Shown piece by piece: positions 36,809 to 45,907 of a stretch of DNA of 64,000 nt (position 1 is its first letter; each line of letters opens with the position of its first letter). This DNA is from Anoxybacteroides voinovskiense. GTDB taxonomy: Bacteria; Bacillota; Bacilli; Bacillales; Anoxybacillaceae. Below the pieces are notes generated by a model that saw only the letters and a list, made by a program, of their open reading frames with translations, made no database searches and was not told the DNA's origin. The stretch is taken from positions 62,001 to 126,000 of the forward strand of contig NZ_JACIDE010000004.1 of NCBI RefSeq assembly GCF_014196205.1. The letters run 5' to 3'. The translations under genes and the position numbers were made by a program.

Positions 36809-37378
36809 ATGTGGATTTATGAAAAAAAGCTGCAGTACCCAGTGCGCGTCAGCACATGCAACCCGAAGCTGGCGAAATATTTAATTGAGCAATACGGTGG
36901 CGCCGACGGGGAATTGGCAGCGGCACTCCGTTATTTAAACCAGCGGTATACGATTCCAGATAAAGTAGTCGGATTACTAACCGACATCGGCACCGAAGAG
37001 TTTGCCCATTTAGAAATGATTGCGACGATGGTCTATAAGCTGACGAAAGATGCTACTCCCGATCAGCTAAAAGAAGCGGGGTTAGACACCCATTACGTCA
37101 ACCATGACAATGCGCTGTTTTACCATAATGCCGGCGGTGTTCCGTTTACCGCTGCTTATATTCAAGCAAAAGGCGATCCGATTGCTGATTTATATGAAGA
37201 TATCGCTGCCGAAGAGAAAGCGCGCGCAACGTACCAATGGATTATTAATATGAGCGATGACCCTGATTTAAATGACGGGCTGCGTTTTTTGCGCGAGCGG
37301 GAAATTATTCATGCCCAACGGTTTCGCGAAGCAGTAGAGCTATTAAAAGAGGAGCGTGATCGCAAAAAAGTTTTCTAG
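36809..37378 (+). CDS. cotJC: Spore coat manganese-catalase-like protein CotJC
   Basis: A 189-residue ferritin-like four-helix protein of the manganese catalase family. Metal-ligand candidates are visible: GAAxxY..E around DGELAAAL, EEFAHLEM near 62-69 and, later, EEKARATYQW plus EREIIHAQRF near 160. CotJC is part of the spore coat and may detoxify peroxide. A ribosome site GGGGAGG lies upstream. A strong bidirectional terminator follows. Confidence 0.93.
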   Translation: MWIYEKKLQYPVRVSTCNPKLAKYLIEQYGGADGELAAALRYLNQRYTIPDKVVGLLTDIGTEEFAHLEMIATMVYKLTKDATPDQLKEAGLDTHYVNHDNALFYHNAGGVPFTAAYIQAKGDPIADLYEDIAAEEKARATYQWIINMSDDPDLNDGLRFLREREIIHAQRFREAVELLKEERDRKKVF

Positions 37379-37382
37379 CGGT

Positions 37383-37420
37383 GAAAATAGCTGGATGCCA
37401 ACGAGCATTCAGCTATTTTC
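37383..37420. terminator. Bidirectional terminator between cotJC and ypbF
   Basis: GAAAATAGCTG pairs perfectly with CAGCTATTTTC, with an inner ATGC/GCAT stem. It covers the last codons of ypbF. Confidence 0.85.
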
Positions 37421-37855
37421 ATAAAATAAATTAATGTCGTACTTCGTTTTCATCATCGTAAACCATTCGTGCCGCTTCTTCCATTCGTCTTCTGTTCGCC
37501 ATAAATCGGCGCTTTTTTGAATAATTTCGCAGCGAAGGGCGTGAAACTCTTCTTCCGCTTTATCACATTTTTTTTGGTATACGCCCATGACGAAAATTGC
37601 TGTTCCAAGCAAAAACAAGAAAAACAAATGGTTCGCTTCGCCAAAAAATGCGACGACTTTCGAACTAGCAGGGCGAGGAGAAAGAAGAATTTCCCAAACA
37701 ACATACGCCAAAAACGCTACACTTCCGACGATGGTAGCGATTTGCACTAGCTTTACTTTCGTTTTCCATTGATCTAATTTTTCTTTTTTCTCAATGACGC
37801 CAAGCAACATTTGCTTTGTCACTTCATCCGTTATCCCCGACAGCCAATCGTTCAC
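37409..37855 (-). CDS. ypbF: YpbF-like membrane protein (DUF2663 type)
   Basis: A 148-residue protein with two membrane segments (about 37-57 and 75-95) and a long charged C-terminal helix (KKCDKAEEEFHALRCEI onward) that looks like a coiled coil. Synteny between ypbE and ypbG supports YpbF. Function is unknown. The stop lies inside the shared terminator with cotJC. Confidence 0.8.
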   Translation of the reverse strand: MNDWLSGITDEVTKQMLLGVIEKKEKLDQWKTKVKLVQIATIVGSVAFLAYVVWEILLSPRPASSKVVAFFGEANHLFFLFLLGTAIFVMGVYQKKCDKAEEEFHALRCEIIQKSADLWRTEDEWKKRHEWFTMMKTKYDINLFYENS

Positions 37856-37922
37856 GGCGCTCGTACCCCTTTATCCTGTCTTTAGTTTTACCATATGTAC
37901 AAGCGCCGGTCGTTAGAACTCG

Positions 37923-38471
37923 TTATTTGGTCAATTCCATCACGGGAATTTGTAATACTTGCCCTTGATAAAGTTGCGCGCTTTGTAAATGATTCCAATG
38001 TTTAATAATATCCATTCCATCTTTCGTTCCATAATAGCGCATCGCAATGCTAAAAAGCGTTTCGTTTGCTTCGACGACGTGGGTAATCACTTGCTTGTCG
38101 CTTGCTGTTTTTTCCGAGGGCGTGGTCGTCTCGTTTTCTTTTGTTTCTGTTTCCGGCATCGAAGAAACAGGCATTTCTTCTTTTGGCGGTGTTTTTTCGT
38201 CGAGCGCAATCGGCTCATAGCTTTCGCTTTTCTTTATTGGTGCAACCGTTCGTTTATCGCCCATATAGTAAATGGCAAAAATAACGAGCGGCAATAAAAT
38301 AAAAAAGAGCAATAATAGCCGAACGAGCGGATATTTTATTTTCCATTTCGTCTTTTTTTCTTTTGTTTTATGCACTTCGCTGCGCGGCGGAAGCGATAGC
38401 ACATCCGGCTCTTTGTTTTCTTCCGTTTTTCCTTCCATTTGTTTGCGCAGCTGTTCTGCTTGGTCATGCAT
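37923..38471 (-). CDS. ypbE: LysM-domain membrane protein YpbE
   Basis: A 182-residue protein: cytoplasmic charged N-terminus (about 1-55), one membrane segment (about 57-78), a proline/glutamate/threonine-rich spacer, and a C-terminal LysM peptidoglycan-binding domain (about 130-180, THVVEANETLFSIAMRYYG...QGQVLQIP). The ATG at 38471 follows GAGGTGAAC. It should sit in the membrane with LysM facing the wall. Next to ypbD as in B. subtilis. Confidence 0.87.
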   Translation of the reverse strand: MHDQAEQLRKQMEGKTEENKEPDVLSLPPRSEVHKTKEKKTKWKIKYPLVRLLLLFFILLPLVIFAIYYMGDKRTVAPIKKSESYEPIALDEKTPPKEEMPVSSMPETETKENETTTPSEKTASDKQVITHVVEANETLFSIAMRYYGTKDGMDIIKHWNHLQSAQLYQGQVLQIPVMELTK

Positions 38472-38481
38472 ATTGTTCACC

Positions 38482-39066
38482 TCAATTTCCTGATGCGTTT
38501 CGCAAATAGTCAAGACGAATGTGAACGGCTAGGACAAAATCAATCAAAAAATGGGCGACAATCGTTACCCAAAGACTTCCCGTCACCTCATACAAATACC
38601 CGAGGAAAAAACTGATGAGCACTACCATCAAAAATAAAACCGGTTTCGTTACATAGCGAACGTGCAAAAGCGCGAAAACAACACTCGTCAGAAAAAGCCC
38701 GAAATAAGTTTGCAGCACGCCACGAAATAGCCATTCTTCGCTAAAAGCAATCAAACCACATAGCCAAATAAGCTGTGGAAACGAGCGCGTTTGAAACATT
38801 TTTTCGTTAATGCCGCCATCGTCATACCAATCTTCCGGCAAATAGCGCATCATCAGAAAATCAAGCGCTAATACAAAAAGTGCCCCGCCGCCCCCGTATA
38901 AGACGACTTCTCGAAAATCAAAGCGCCACATGTGGCGAACGGTCGGCCAATCCAAAAGAAATACGGCAATGAAGATAGAGGTGACTAACAGCAATAACTG
39001 CGTCATATACAAATGAAGCAATATTTCGCGTTCACTCATCGATTGGATGGTTTCTCTTTGGTTCAT
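38482..39066 (-). CDS. ypbD: CPBP-family intramembrane protease YpbD
   Basis: A 194-residue membrane protein with about six spans. It carries the three CPBP (Abi/Rce1-like) motifs: SEEWLFRG (EExxxR) near 109-116, the FALLHVRY (FxxxH) segment near 130, and VAHFLIDF near 171. The histidines and glutamates are predicted catalytic residues. The B. subtilis counterpart has no settled role. It overlaps the recQ stop by 4 nt, so the two are probably cotranslated. Confidence 0.87.
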   Translation of the reverse strand: MNQRETIQSMSEREILLHLYMTQLLLLVTSIFIAVFLLDWPTVRHMWRFDFREVVLYGGGGALFVLALDFLMMRYLPEDWYDDGGINEKMFQTRSFPQLIWLCGLIAFSEEWLFRGVLQTYFGLFLTSVVFALLHVRYVTKPVLFLMVVLISFFLGYLYEVTGSLWVTIVAHFLIDFVLAVHIRLDYLRNASGN

Positions 39067-40523
39067 GTATATTCCTCATTCCAGAACATTCGTTTTAGTT
39101 CTTCTTCCCAGCCGCGAAACGCCCGCACTGGCTCGTCTTGCCGCTTGAACTGGTAGCTGTCAAGCGAAAACGTGCAACGGTTACAACAGTGGGCTGGTTT
39201 CTTTTCTAATCGCTGCTCAAAGTAAGAAACGATTTGTTCCCTAAGACAGAACGGTTGAAATAAAAACGAACGCATTTGTCTAAGCTTGCTTCGCTTCCAA
39301 TGCTTTCTCGCTTCGATTGCCGCTTGAATATTGGCGATGATTTCTTCGACTGTACGCGCCTTCGTCCGTTCTTTTTCTACCATATAGTGCAAGAGACGCC
39401 ATTGTACTTCATTTATTTCGACCATCGAACGCACATCGTTTCCGTACGCCATAAACAAGCGAACTTGTTCTTCGGTTGGCAATTCTGCTTCTATAAGCGA
39501 TTGTACCATGTCTTCATCGCCGTGCGTATATAGTAAAATCGCAAGGCTATTTTTCCCATCGCGGCCAGCACGTCCGATTTCTTGCACGTACGCCTCAAGT
39601 TGGCTCGGCAAATGAAAGTGAACAACGTACCGGACGTTTTCTTTATTGACACCCATGCCGAAAGCGTTCGTACAGCAAACGAGCTGCAACTGATCGCATA
39701 AAAACTGATGTTGGACGAGCATCCGCTGTTCCGAATCCATTCCGCCGTGATAATAGGCGACCCCTTCGATCCCTTCCGCCTCTAGCTTCCGTGCCAGCAC
39801 TTCTGTCCATTGCCTGCTTGATGCGTAAATCATTCCCGGACCTTGCAACGTTTTCGCATAGTGTAAGACGCGCGCTAGTTTTTCGTCGACAGAATCGACA
39901 CATTCTACTTGAATCGCAATATTTGGTCGGTCAACAGAATAAAGATGCTGGCGAACGTTTGTTAATTGCAGCGTTTCGATAATGTCATTTCTCACGTCTT
40001 TCGTTGCGGTCGCCGTTAGCGCTAAACATGGGGGATTTCCTAACTCGCGGCGAATCGCCCCTAATTTAAGAAAGTCGGGCCGAAAATCGTGCCCCCATTG
40101 CGAAATACAATGCGCTTCATCAACAACAAAGAGCGAAATCGCGATTTGTTTTAACGCCTTTTGCCAAAGTGGAGATTGCAATATTTCCGGAGACGCGTAA
40201 ATAAAGCGAAAATGTTGTAAATTCGCGAGCGCCCGTTTTTTCATTTCGTCCGGCAAAAAACTGTTTAACGCAATTACCCGCTTTTCCCCGCGCATTTTTA
40301 GCTGCTGCACTTGGTCTTCCATTAAAGAAACGAGCGGCGACACAATTAAAACGCTCCCTGACAATACATAGCCTGGCAGCTGGTAACAAACCGACTTTCC
40401 TCCGCCTGTCGGAAGCATTGCTAATACGTCGTTTTTCGCGAGGACGTCTTCGATAATTTCTTTTTGCCCTAAGCGAAACGTACGGTAGCCGAACGTTTCG
40501 TATAACCGTTGTTCAAGATGCAC
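39063..40523 (-). CDS. recS: ATP-dependent DNA helicase RecQ (short, RecS type)
   Basis: DNA-unwinding helicase for recombination and repair. The 486 residues have Walker A MLPTGGGKS near 36-44, the DEAH box VVDEAHCISQWGHDFRPD and motif VI EIGRAGRDGK. The zinc-binding region is reduced (CC..C), and the C-terminal HRDC domain is missing, as in the B. subtilis short form RecS. The GTG at 40523 has GGGGAGAG upstream and overlaps the ypbB stop by 11 nt; 22 earlier codons are not supported. Confidence 0.93.
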   Translation of the reverse strand: MHLEQRLYETFGYRTFRLGQKEIIEDVLAKNDVLAMLPTGGGKSVCYQLPGYVLSGSVLIVSPLVSLMEDQVQQLKMRGEKRVIALNSFLPDEMKKRALANLQHFRFIYASPEILQSPLWQKALKQIAISLFVVDEAHCISQWGHDFRPDFLKLGAIRRELGNPPCLALTATATKDVRNDIIETLQLTNVRQHLYSVDRPNIAIQVECVDSVDEKLARVLHYAKTLQGPGMIYASSRQWTEVLARKLEAEGIEGVAYYHGGMDSEQRMLVQHQFLCDQLQLVCCTNAFGMGVNKENVRYVVHFHLPSQLEAYVQEIGRAGRDGKNSLAILLYTHGDEDMVQSLIEAELPTEEQVRLFMAYGNDVRSMVEINEVQWRLLHYMVEKERTKARTVEEIIANIQAAIEARKHWKRSKLRQMRSFLFQPFCLREQIVSYFEQRLEKKPAHCCNRCTFSLDSYQFKRQDEPVRAFRGWEEELKRMFWNEEYT

Positions 40524-41559
40524 TACTCTCCCCTGCCTTTGCCAATACGAGGCGAATTTCAAAATAGCTAATCTCTTCCCCAACCGCATCGCGAATTTTT
40601 TTTAGCTGCCGCGTCTTTAGTCGTGTAGCTGCTTCAATAATTTTTCGCCTCGCTTCTTCCGCCACAAACGGCGCAATCGAAAAATCACGGACGTTTGCGG
40701 CAATCTCAACTACATGGTCTTCAATCGTATTCGGTTTTAAGTGGCGAATGCGGGCAATTTCCGCAATCGTTTTTCCTTTTATTAGCCATTCGTACGTTTT
40801 TTGCGCAGATAGTGTTAACGAAACTGACTTCACTAAATCTTTTATAACATTATGCAATATCGGAAATTGTTTCGGCTCACGTTCCGCTCGTTTCATCATA
40901 TAATGTAGTACGTGCTGAAACGTAAGCTGAACGTACAGTGGGTCTGTTTGCAAACATGCAGCGATTTGTTCGTTCGTCCAACCAATGCGCTCAAAGCTTG
41001 TCAGCCTTAAGGTAAAAATCGTCGCTTCCTCTTCTGACAGCGACGAACAAATGGTGTGAAGCTCGTCGTGAAGCGCCTGTGCCAATGCGTGTGGATTTTT
41101 TGCCATTAAATACGTTCTCACCCACGCAAACGTCGCTTCGTGCCGGTGAATCGGAATAAATTGGTGGCGATGCACAAGGTTCGAGAGCGTCTGCACCGTC
41201 AGCGACAGCCGATACCAAAATAATCGATCGACCGTATCATATAAAAGCCCGTTTAAATGGGTGAAAAAGGTAGCGGACAACAACCATTCATGAAGCGCTT
41301 CTTTACCTGCCTCCGTTAACACGTACGACCGTTCATCGACCGACACAATCCATTGGTTTTGTAAAAGTTGCATAGCTGCTTGCTCTAATTCTCCAAGCGA
41401 AAGTGTTTTATATATTCCGAAAACGCGCTCAAGCTGAAACCATTTGCTATCTTGCAACGTTTGCGCCGATTTTTTTCCTGTCAACAAATGATATACCGCC
41501 GCCAGCGAACGTTCGCCATTGAAGCGGTGTAAACAATATAAAAGCAAATACGAAAGCAT
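40513..41559 (-). CDS. ypbB: YpbB, helix-turn-helix protein encoded with RecQ
   Basis: A 348-residue, mostly helical protein. The C-terminal part (about 255-310, TYEWLIKGKTIAEIARIRHLKPNTIEDH) is a clear HTH of the type found next to or within RecQ-like proteins. The rest has no known motif. The fixed pairing with the helicase gene and the 11-nt overlap suggest a shared DNA-related task, which is inference. The opposite strand upstream carries the ferredoxin promoter. Confidence 0.88.
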   Translation of the reverse strand: MLSYLLLYCLHRFNGERSLAAVYHLLTGKKSAQTLQDSKWFQLERVFGIYKTLSLGELEQAAMQLLQNQWIVSVDERSYVLTEAGKEALHEWLLSATFFTHLNGLLYDTVDRLFWYRLSLTVQTLSNLVHRHQFIPIHRHEATFAWVRTYLMAKNPHALAQALHDELHTICSSLSEEEATIFTLRLTSFERIGWTNEQIAACLQTDPLYVQLTFQHVLHYMMKRAEREPKQFPILHNVIKDLVKSVSLTLSAQKTYEWLIKGKTIAEIARIRHLKPNTIEDHVVEIAANVRDFSIAPFVAEEARRKIIEAATRLKTRQLKKIRDAVGEEISYFEIRLVLAKAGESSAS

Positions 41560-41674
41560 GTTGCTCCCCCCATTTCTTTTATTTTAACAAAAGTTCCCGT
41601 ACGTTTAAACGGTGCATAAAGCGGAGAAACTATCTTCGTGCCGCTATGAAAGCTATTCTCACTGGACTTTTCTA

Positions 41675-41703
41675 TTGAAAAGTTTGTCAAAGCGCTTTAT
41701 TAT
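41675..41703 (+). promoter_or_regulatory. Sigma-A-type promoter of fer
   Basis: TTGAAA at 41675-41680 and TATTAT at 41698-41703 are exactly 17 bases apart, about 75 nt before the ferredoxin ATG. Confidence 0.75.
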
Positions 41704-41711
41704 AGGAATAG

Positions 41712-42026
<315 letters not shown>

Positions 42027-42033
42027 GAAAATT

Positions 42034-42063
42034 CCCCTCTTGTTGTCACAAGAGGGGTTTTCT
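42034..42063 (+). terminator. Terminator of fer
   Basis: CCCCTCTTGT pairs perfectly with ACAAGAGGGG around TGTC, followed by TTTTC. Confidence 0.85.
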
Positions 42064-42064
42064 A

Positions 42065-42094
42065 TTGCTAGCTTTTGTCACCCTATTTTATAAT
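42065..42094 (+). promoter_or_regulatory. Candidate promoter of ppa
   Basis: A perfect TATAAT at 42089-42094 with TTGCTA 18 bases upstream; the gene starts about 38 nt later. Confidence 0.55.
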
Positions 42095-42131
42095 AAAGAA
42101 GTATACATATCAGGTAAGGAGGAAAAGAACT

Positions 42132-42635
42132 GTGGCTTTTGAAAACAAAGTGGTAGAAGCGTTTATTGAAATCCCAACAGGAAGCCAAAACAAATACGAA
42201 TTTGACAAAGAGCGCGGCATTTTCAAACTCGATCGCGTTTTGTTCTCGCCAATGTTTTATCCAGCAGAATACGGCTATTTAGAAAACACGCTTGCGCTCG
42301 ATGGCGACCCGCTTGACATTTTAGTCATTACAACAAACCCAACGTTCCCTGGCTGCGTCATCGACACGCGCGTTATCGGCTATTTAAACATGGTCGACAG
42401 CGGCGAAGAAGACGCAAAATTAATCGGTGTGCCAGTCGAAGACCCTCGCTTTGACGAAGTGCAAAGCATCGAAGACTTACCGCAACATAAATTAAAAGAA
42501 ATTGCCCATTTCTTTGAGCGCTATAAAGATTTGCAAGGCAAGCGCACAGAAATCGGCACATGGGAAGGCCCTGAAGCAGCCGCAAAACTCATCGACGAGT
42601 GCATCGCTCGCTACAACGAAACGAAAAAACAATGA
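42132..42635 (+). CDS. ppa: Inorganic pyrophosphatase, family I
   Basis: Soluble magnesium-dependent hydrolysis of pyrophosphate. The 167 residues begin at a GTG (TAAGGAGGAAAAG upstream) with AFENKVVEAFIEIPTGSQNKYE. The catalytic block YGYLENTLALDGDPLDILV (about 49-67) has the conserved metal-binding aspartates, and the later DxK..GVP segment is present. B. subtilis uses a family II enzyme instead, so this family I gene marks the Geobacillus/Anoxybacillus side. Confidence 0.95.
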   Translation: MAFENKVVEAFIEIPTGSQNKYEFDKERGIFKLDRVLFSPMFYPAEYGYLENTLALDGDPLDILVITTNPTFPGCVIDTRVIGYLNMVDSGEEDAKLIGVPVEDPRFDEVQSIEDLPQHKLKEIAHFFERYKDLQGKRTEIGTWEGPEAAAKLIDECIARYNETKKQ

Positions 42636-42642
42636 CCACCCG

Positions 42643-42683
42643 CTCCTTAAGTGAACCACCGTTCGCTTAAGGAGTTTTTTTTG
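42643..42683 (+). terminator. Terminator of ppa
   Basis: CTCCTTAAG pairs perfectly with CTTAAGGAG (extended by GAA/TTC), then eight T. Confidence 0.9.
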
Positions 42684-42743
42684 ACGAAATTCCGAACGTT
42701 CCACATAAAAACGCTTACATTTGTATGACTTCTTCTCATTTCA

Positions 42744-42772
42744 TTGACAGCCATGCATTCCTATGATAAATT
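42744..42772 (+). promoter_or_regulatory. Sigma-A-type promoter of serA
   Basis: TTGACA at 42744-42749 with TAAATT at 42767-42772, 17-base spacing, about 44 nt before the start codon. Confidence 0.7.
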
Positions 42773-42815
42773 ATCAGAAATTTAAAATTGTTGTTGCAGA
42801 AAGGAGTGCTTCACG

Positions 42816-44390
42816 TTGTTCCGCATTTTAGTGTCTGATTCAATGAGCGAGGAAGGATTGGCGCCTTTACGAAAATCCGAACAAATTGAAATCGTGCAAA
42901 AAAAGGTGACAGAAGTCGAAGACCGCCTGCATGAGTTTGATGCGTTGCTTGTTCGCAGCGCAACAAAAGTAACAGAAGAACTGCTAGAAAAAATGCCGAA
43001 TTTAAAAATTGTCGGCCGCGCTGGAGTTGGCGTCGATAACATTGACGTCGATGCGGCGACGCGCCATGGGGTGGTTGTCATTAACGCGCCAAACGGCAAT
43101 ACGATTTCAACCGCTGAACATACGTTTGCGATGATGGCAGCGCTCGTCCGCCGCATTCCGCAAGCGCACATTTCCGTCAAATCAAGGGAATGGAACCGCA
43201 ACGCCTTCGTCGGCAATGAGCTATATGGCAAACATTTAGGCATTATTGGCTTTGGCCGCATCGGTTCAGAGGTCGCAAAACGAGCGCGAGCGTTTGGCAT
43301 GAAAGTGCACGTGTACGACCCGTTTTTAACGAAAGAGCGGGCGGAGAAGCTCGGGGTTACGGTTTGTACGCTTGATGAAGTGCTTGCCCTTTCCGATATT
43401 ATTACGGTACATACACCGCTCACGAAAGAAACGAAAGGGTTGCTTGGCGAAAAAAATCTCGCCAAAACGAAAAAGGGAGTCTATCTATTAAACTGTGCCC
43501 GCGGCGGCATTATTGATGAAAAAGCGCTCCTTCAATTTTTAGAAAACGGGCATGTCGCTGGAGCAGCGCTTGACGTGTTCGAAAAAGAACCGCTTGGCGA
43601 CCATCCGCTCCTTTCCTTTGACAACGTGATTGTCACACCACACCTTGGAGCATCTACCGTCGAAGCACAGCTCAACGTCGCCGCACAAGTAGCGGAAGAA
43701 GTGTTGCAATTTTTAGAAGGAAAACCGGTCACTTCATCGATTAACTTGCCGACATTATCGAAAGAAGTGTACGCGAAAATTCAATCGTTCTACACCCTTG
43801 CGAAAAAAATGGGCATCCTTGCGTCCCAGTTTATGAACATCCCCGTTCAAGAGATTACCGTCACGTATGCAGGAACGGTGGCTGATTTAGAAACGACGTA
43901 CATTACACGAAGCTTGCTTGCAGGCTTCTTAAAACCGCGCGTCGCGTCGACCGTCAACGAAGTCAACGCAGCAATGATTGCAAAAGAGCGCGGCATTACG
44001 TTCGGCGAAAAATTTTCCGACGACACGTACGGCTATGCCAACTGTATTTCGTTAACAGTCTATGGGGAAAACAAAGTGTTTACGATGAAAGGAACGCACA
44101 TCCCGACCTACGGCGACCGCATCGTTCAATTTGACGGCTTTTCGATCGACTTTGCGCCGGAAGGACACCTCTTGTATATTCAGCACCATGACAAACCAGG
44201 GATGATTGGCAAAGTCGGAAACGTCTTAGGCGCACACGACGTCAACATCGCAACGATGCAAGTTGGCCGCCAACAAGCTGGCGGAAAAGCGATTATGATG
44301 CTTTCATTAGACAAGCCGCTCGAAGAAGACGTGCTGCAAACGTTAATCAACATCGGCGATATTGAAACAGCGAAAAAGTTGGAAGTTTGA
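42816..44390 (+). CDS. serA: D-3-phosphoglycerate dehydrogenase
   Basis: First enzyme of serine synthesis. The 524 residues start at a TTG with AAGGAG upstream. The catalytic and NAD domains (about 1-315) include GRAGVGVDNIDVDAA, the Rossmann motif GIIGFGRIGSEVAKR near 146-160 and the catalytic HLGAST. An intervening domain and a C-terminal ACT domain (about 452-524, HDKPGMIGKVGNVLG) complete the long form, which is typically serine-inhibited. Monocistronic. Confidence 0.96.
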   Translation: MFRILVSDSMSEEGLAPLRKSEQIEIVQKKVTEVEDRLHEFDALLVRSATKVTEELLEKMPNLKIVGRAGVGVDNIDVDAATRHGVVVINAPNGNTISTAEHTFAMMAALVRRIPQAHISVKSREWNRNAFVGNELYGKHLGIIGFGRIGSEVAKRARAFGMKVHVYDPFLTKERAEKLGVTVCTLDEVLALSDIITVHTPLTKETKGLLGEKNLAKTKKGVYLLNCARGGIIDEKALLQFLENGHVAGAALDVFEKEPLGDHPLLSFDNVIVTPHLGASTVEAQLNVAAQVAEEVLQFLEGKPVTSSINLPTLSKEVYAKIQSFYTLAKKMGILASQFMNIPVQEITVTYAGTVADLETTYITRSLLAGFLKPRVASTVNEVNAAMIAKERGITFGEKFSDDTYGYANCISLTVYGENKVFTMKGTHIPTYGDRIVQFDGFSIDFAPEGHLLYIQHHDKPGMIGKVGNVLGAHDVNIATMQVGRQQAGGKAIMMLSLDKPLEEDVLQTLINIGDIETAKKLEV

Positions 44391-44412
44391 TTCATGATAC
44401 TAATAGTTTCAT

Positions 44413-44447
44413 AGAAAAAGGAATGGAGCCCCCATTCCTTTTTTCTG
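44413..44447. terminator. Bidirectional terminator between serA and the PHP phosphatase gene
   Basis: AAAAAGGAATGG pairs perfectly with CCATTCCTTTTT around AGCCC; both flanks are suitable. Confidence 0.85.
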
Positions 44448-44466
44448 TGAAACTACGCATATTCGT

Positions 44467-45279
44467 TTATCCTAGCGGCACTGCCTTTCGTTCGCCTTTT
44501 TGGAACGTCATTAGCTCGGTGTAGCCAACTTCTTTCGCTAACAAAATCGCTTTGTCAAAATCGGCGCCGACGTGTTCTGGAACGTGAGCATCGGACGAAA
44601 GCACGATCGGGATTTTTTTATCGTAGCACATTTGTAATAGCCGCTTATCTGGATACAGCTCTCCTACCGGCTTCCGAAGCCCTGCCGTACTAATTTCGAC
44701 GCACGTTTTTGAATTGGCAAGCGCTGTCGTTGCCCGGTCGTATTGTTCAAGTAAAAATTCTTCATCTTCTGGAACGTAGTTAAAAATTTTGACCAAATCT
44801 AGATGGCCGACAATGTCAAACAAATTCGATTCTGCTAACGTCACGACCTGGTCGAAATATTTGCGGTATGTATCATATAAATCCCGCCGCTCCCATTCTT
44901 TTCGATATTCCGCCAAATCAATGCCAAAATCATCGACCCAGTGAATCGAACCGATGACGTAGTCAAACTCATAGGCGCGAATAAACGCTGCCATTTCCGC
45001 ATGCTTTCCTGGCGTATAGTCCATTTCGACCGACATTTTCACATCGATTCCCGCCTCCCACGCTTCATGGAATAAACGGACGTAATCTGCCATGTCATAA
45101 TATCGGCGCTCGTCGACCCACGGATTAGAAAGAATGTCTTTCGTTTGGTAGAAATGGTACGCATGTTCCGAAATGCCAAAGTGCTGAATCCCTTTCCGCG
45201 CCGCTTCATCGGTAAACTGCTTTAAATAATCGAGCGTCAACGTTCCCCGTTCTAAATGGTTATGATAGTCTGTCAGCAT
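44467..45279 (-). CDS. hisJ: PHP-family phosphatase, probable histidinol-phosphatase
   Basis: Metal-dependent phosphoesterase of 270 residues. All PHP-site motifs are visible: DYHNHLE (4-10), SEHAYHF, SVEMDYTPG, GSIHWVDD, GHLDLVK and SSDAHVPEHVG. In Bacillus such proteins (HisJ/HisK) dephosphorylate L-histidinol phosphate, and that is the likely role here. The gene is not next to his genes, so another small phosphate ester is possible. Transcribed towards serA. Confidence 0.85.
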   Translation of the reverse strand: MLTDYHNHLERGTLTLDYLKQFTDEAARKGIQHFGISEHAYHFYQTKDILSNPWVDERRYYDMADYVRLFHEAWEAGIDVKMSVEMDYTPGKHAEMAAFIRAYEFDYVIGSIHWVDDFGIDLAEYRKEWERRDLYDTYRKYFDQVVTLAESNLFDIVGHLDLVKIFNYVPEDEEFLLEQYDRATTALANSKTCVEISTAGLRKPVGELYPDKRLLQMCYDKKIPIVLSSDAHVPEHVGADFDKAILLAKEVGYTELMTFQKGERKAVPLG

Positions 45280-45361
45280 CTGAATCTCCTCCCGTTATGT
45301 TTTTCTTCTCATTATAGCCGCTAATGAACGGAAGGACAATCATTTTCCCGAATTTTCAAAC

Positions 45362-45448
45362 TTAGTTCGCAAGTCCAATCATAAATAGCAACCGAATGCA
45401 CACCACCATTCCAGCCACCGCAAGCAACCGCTTTAACACATCACCCAT
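45362..45448 (-). CDS. Small hydrophobic peptide (28 residues), uncharacterised
   Basis: An ATG at 45448 follows AAGGAGGAG at ideal spacing and opens a 28-codon frame with an N-terminal basic patch (KR at 6-7) and one hydrophobic stretch of about 20 residues (LLAVAGMVVCIRLLFMIGLA), ending LAN. It occupies the otherwise empty gap between hisJ and the next gene on the same strand. The very strong ribosome site is the main evidence. I know no family for it. Confidence 0.55.
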   Translation of the reverse strand: MGDVLKRLLAVAGMVVCIRLLFMIGLAN

Positions 45449-45519
45449 CGCTTTACTCCTCCTTTTGTCATTTCCGCCATATATGTATTATGTAAAAAAA
45501 GGAAGGAGTAGAACCGGTT

Positions 45520-45825
45520 TTATTCGACAGATGAAATGAATTCACTAAAATATTTCACCTGTATATTTTCTGTTTGTATGACCGCAAGCAATAACTTTTT
45601 ATCGAACTCATCCTCTACCGGTTTTTCAAGAAAAAGAATATTTATTTTACTTGACGCGGAGTGAAGTAATTCATAAAACTCGTTTCGTTCAGCATATCGA
45701 TCGATAAACACACCTTTTATGACATGTTCTGTTTGTAACTGTCGGATGAAACGATTAATAATTTCGATTGCTTCTTCTGTCTGTTGCTTTTCCTTCATTT
45801 GATAATAAATCGCGATTGTTGCCAA
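45520..45825 (-). CDS. Resolvase-fold-like small protein lacking a catalytic serine
   Basis: A 101-residue protein; TTG 45825 was chosen for AGAAGGGG 9 nt upstream. Its pattern recalls the N-terminal catalytic domain of serine recombinases: a first strand ATIAIYYQ, a helix with EEAIEIINRFIRQLQ, a GVFIDRYAERNEFYELLHSA segment like the usual DEG...RP.L..LL, and the strand INILFLEKP. The catalytic RVS motif is replaced by YYQMKEK and no DNA-binding domain follows. It is therefore either an inactive relative or an unrelated alpha/beta protein. It is transcribed away from the methyltransferase gene. Confidence 0.6.
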   Translation of the reverse strand: MATIAIYYQMKEKQQTEEAIEIINRFIRQLQTEHVIKGVFIDRYAERNEFYELLHSASSKINILFLEKPVEDEFDKKLLLAVIQTENIQVKYFSEFISSVE

Positions 45826-45907
45826 TGGAACCAACCCCTTCTGTTAGGGTTTTGCCAAAGCGGGCGATAATATTTTAACACTTCCACAACCACGGAACAA
45901 TAAAATT

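Noticed and set aside
42706-42719. cre-like sequence upstream of serA (TAAAAACGCTTACA)
   Set aside because: Three mismatches to the consensus including the conserved second G; upstream of the promoter and no biological reason.
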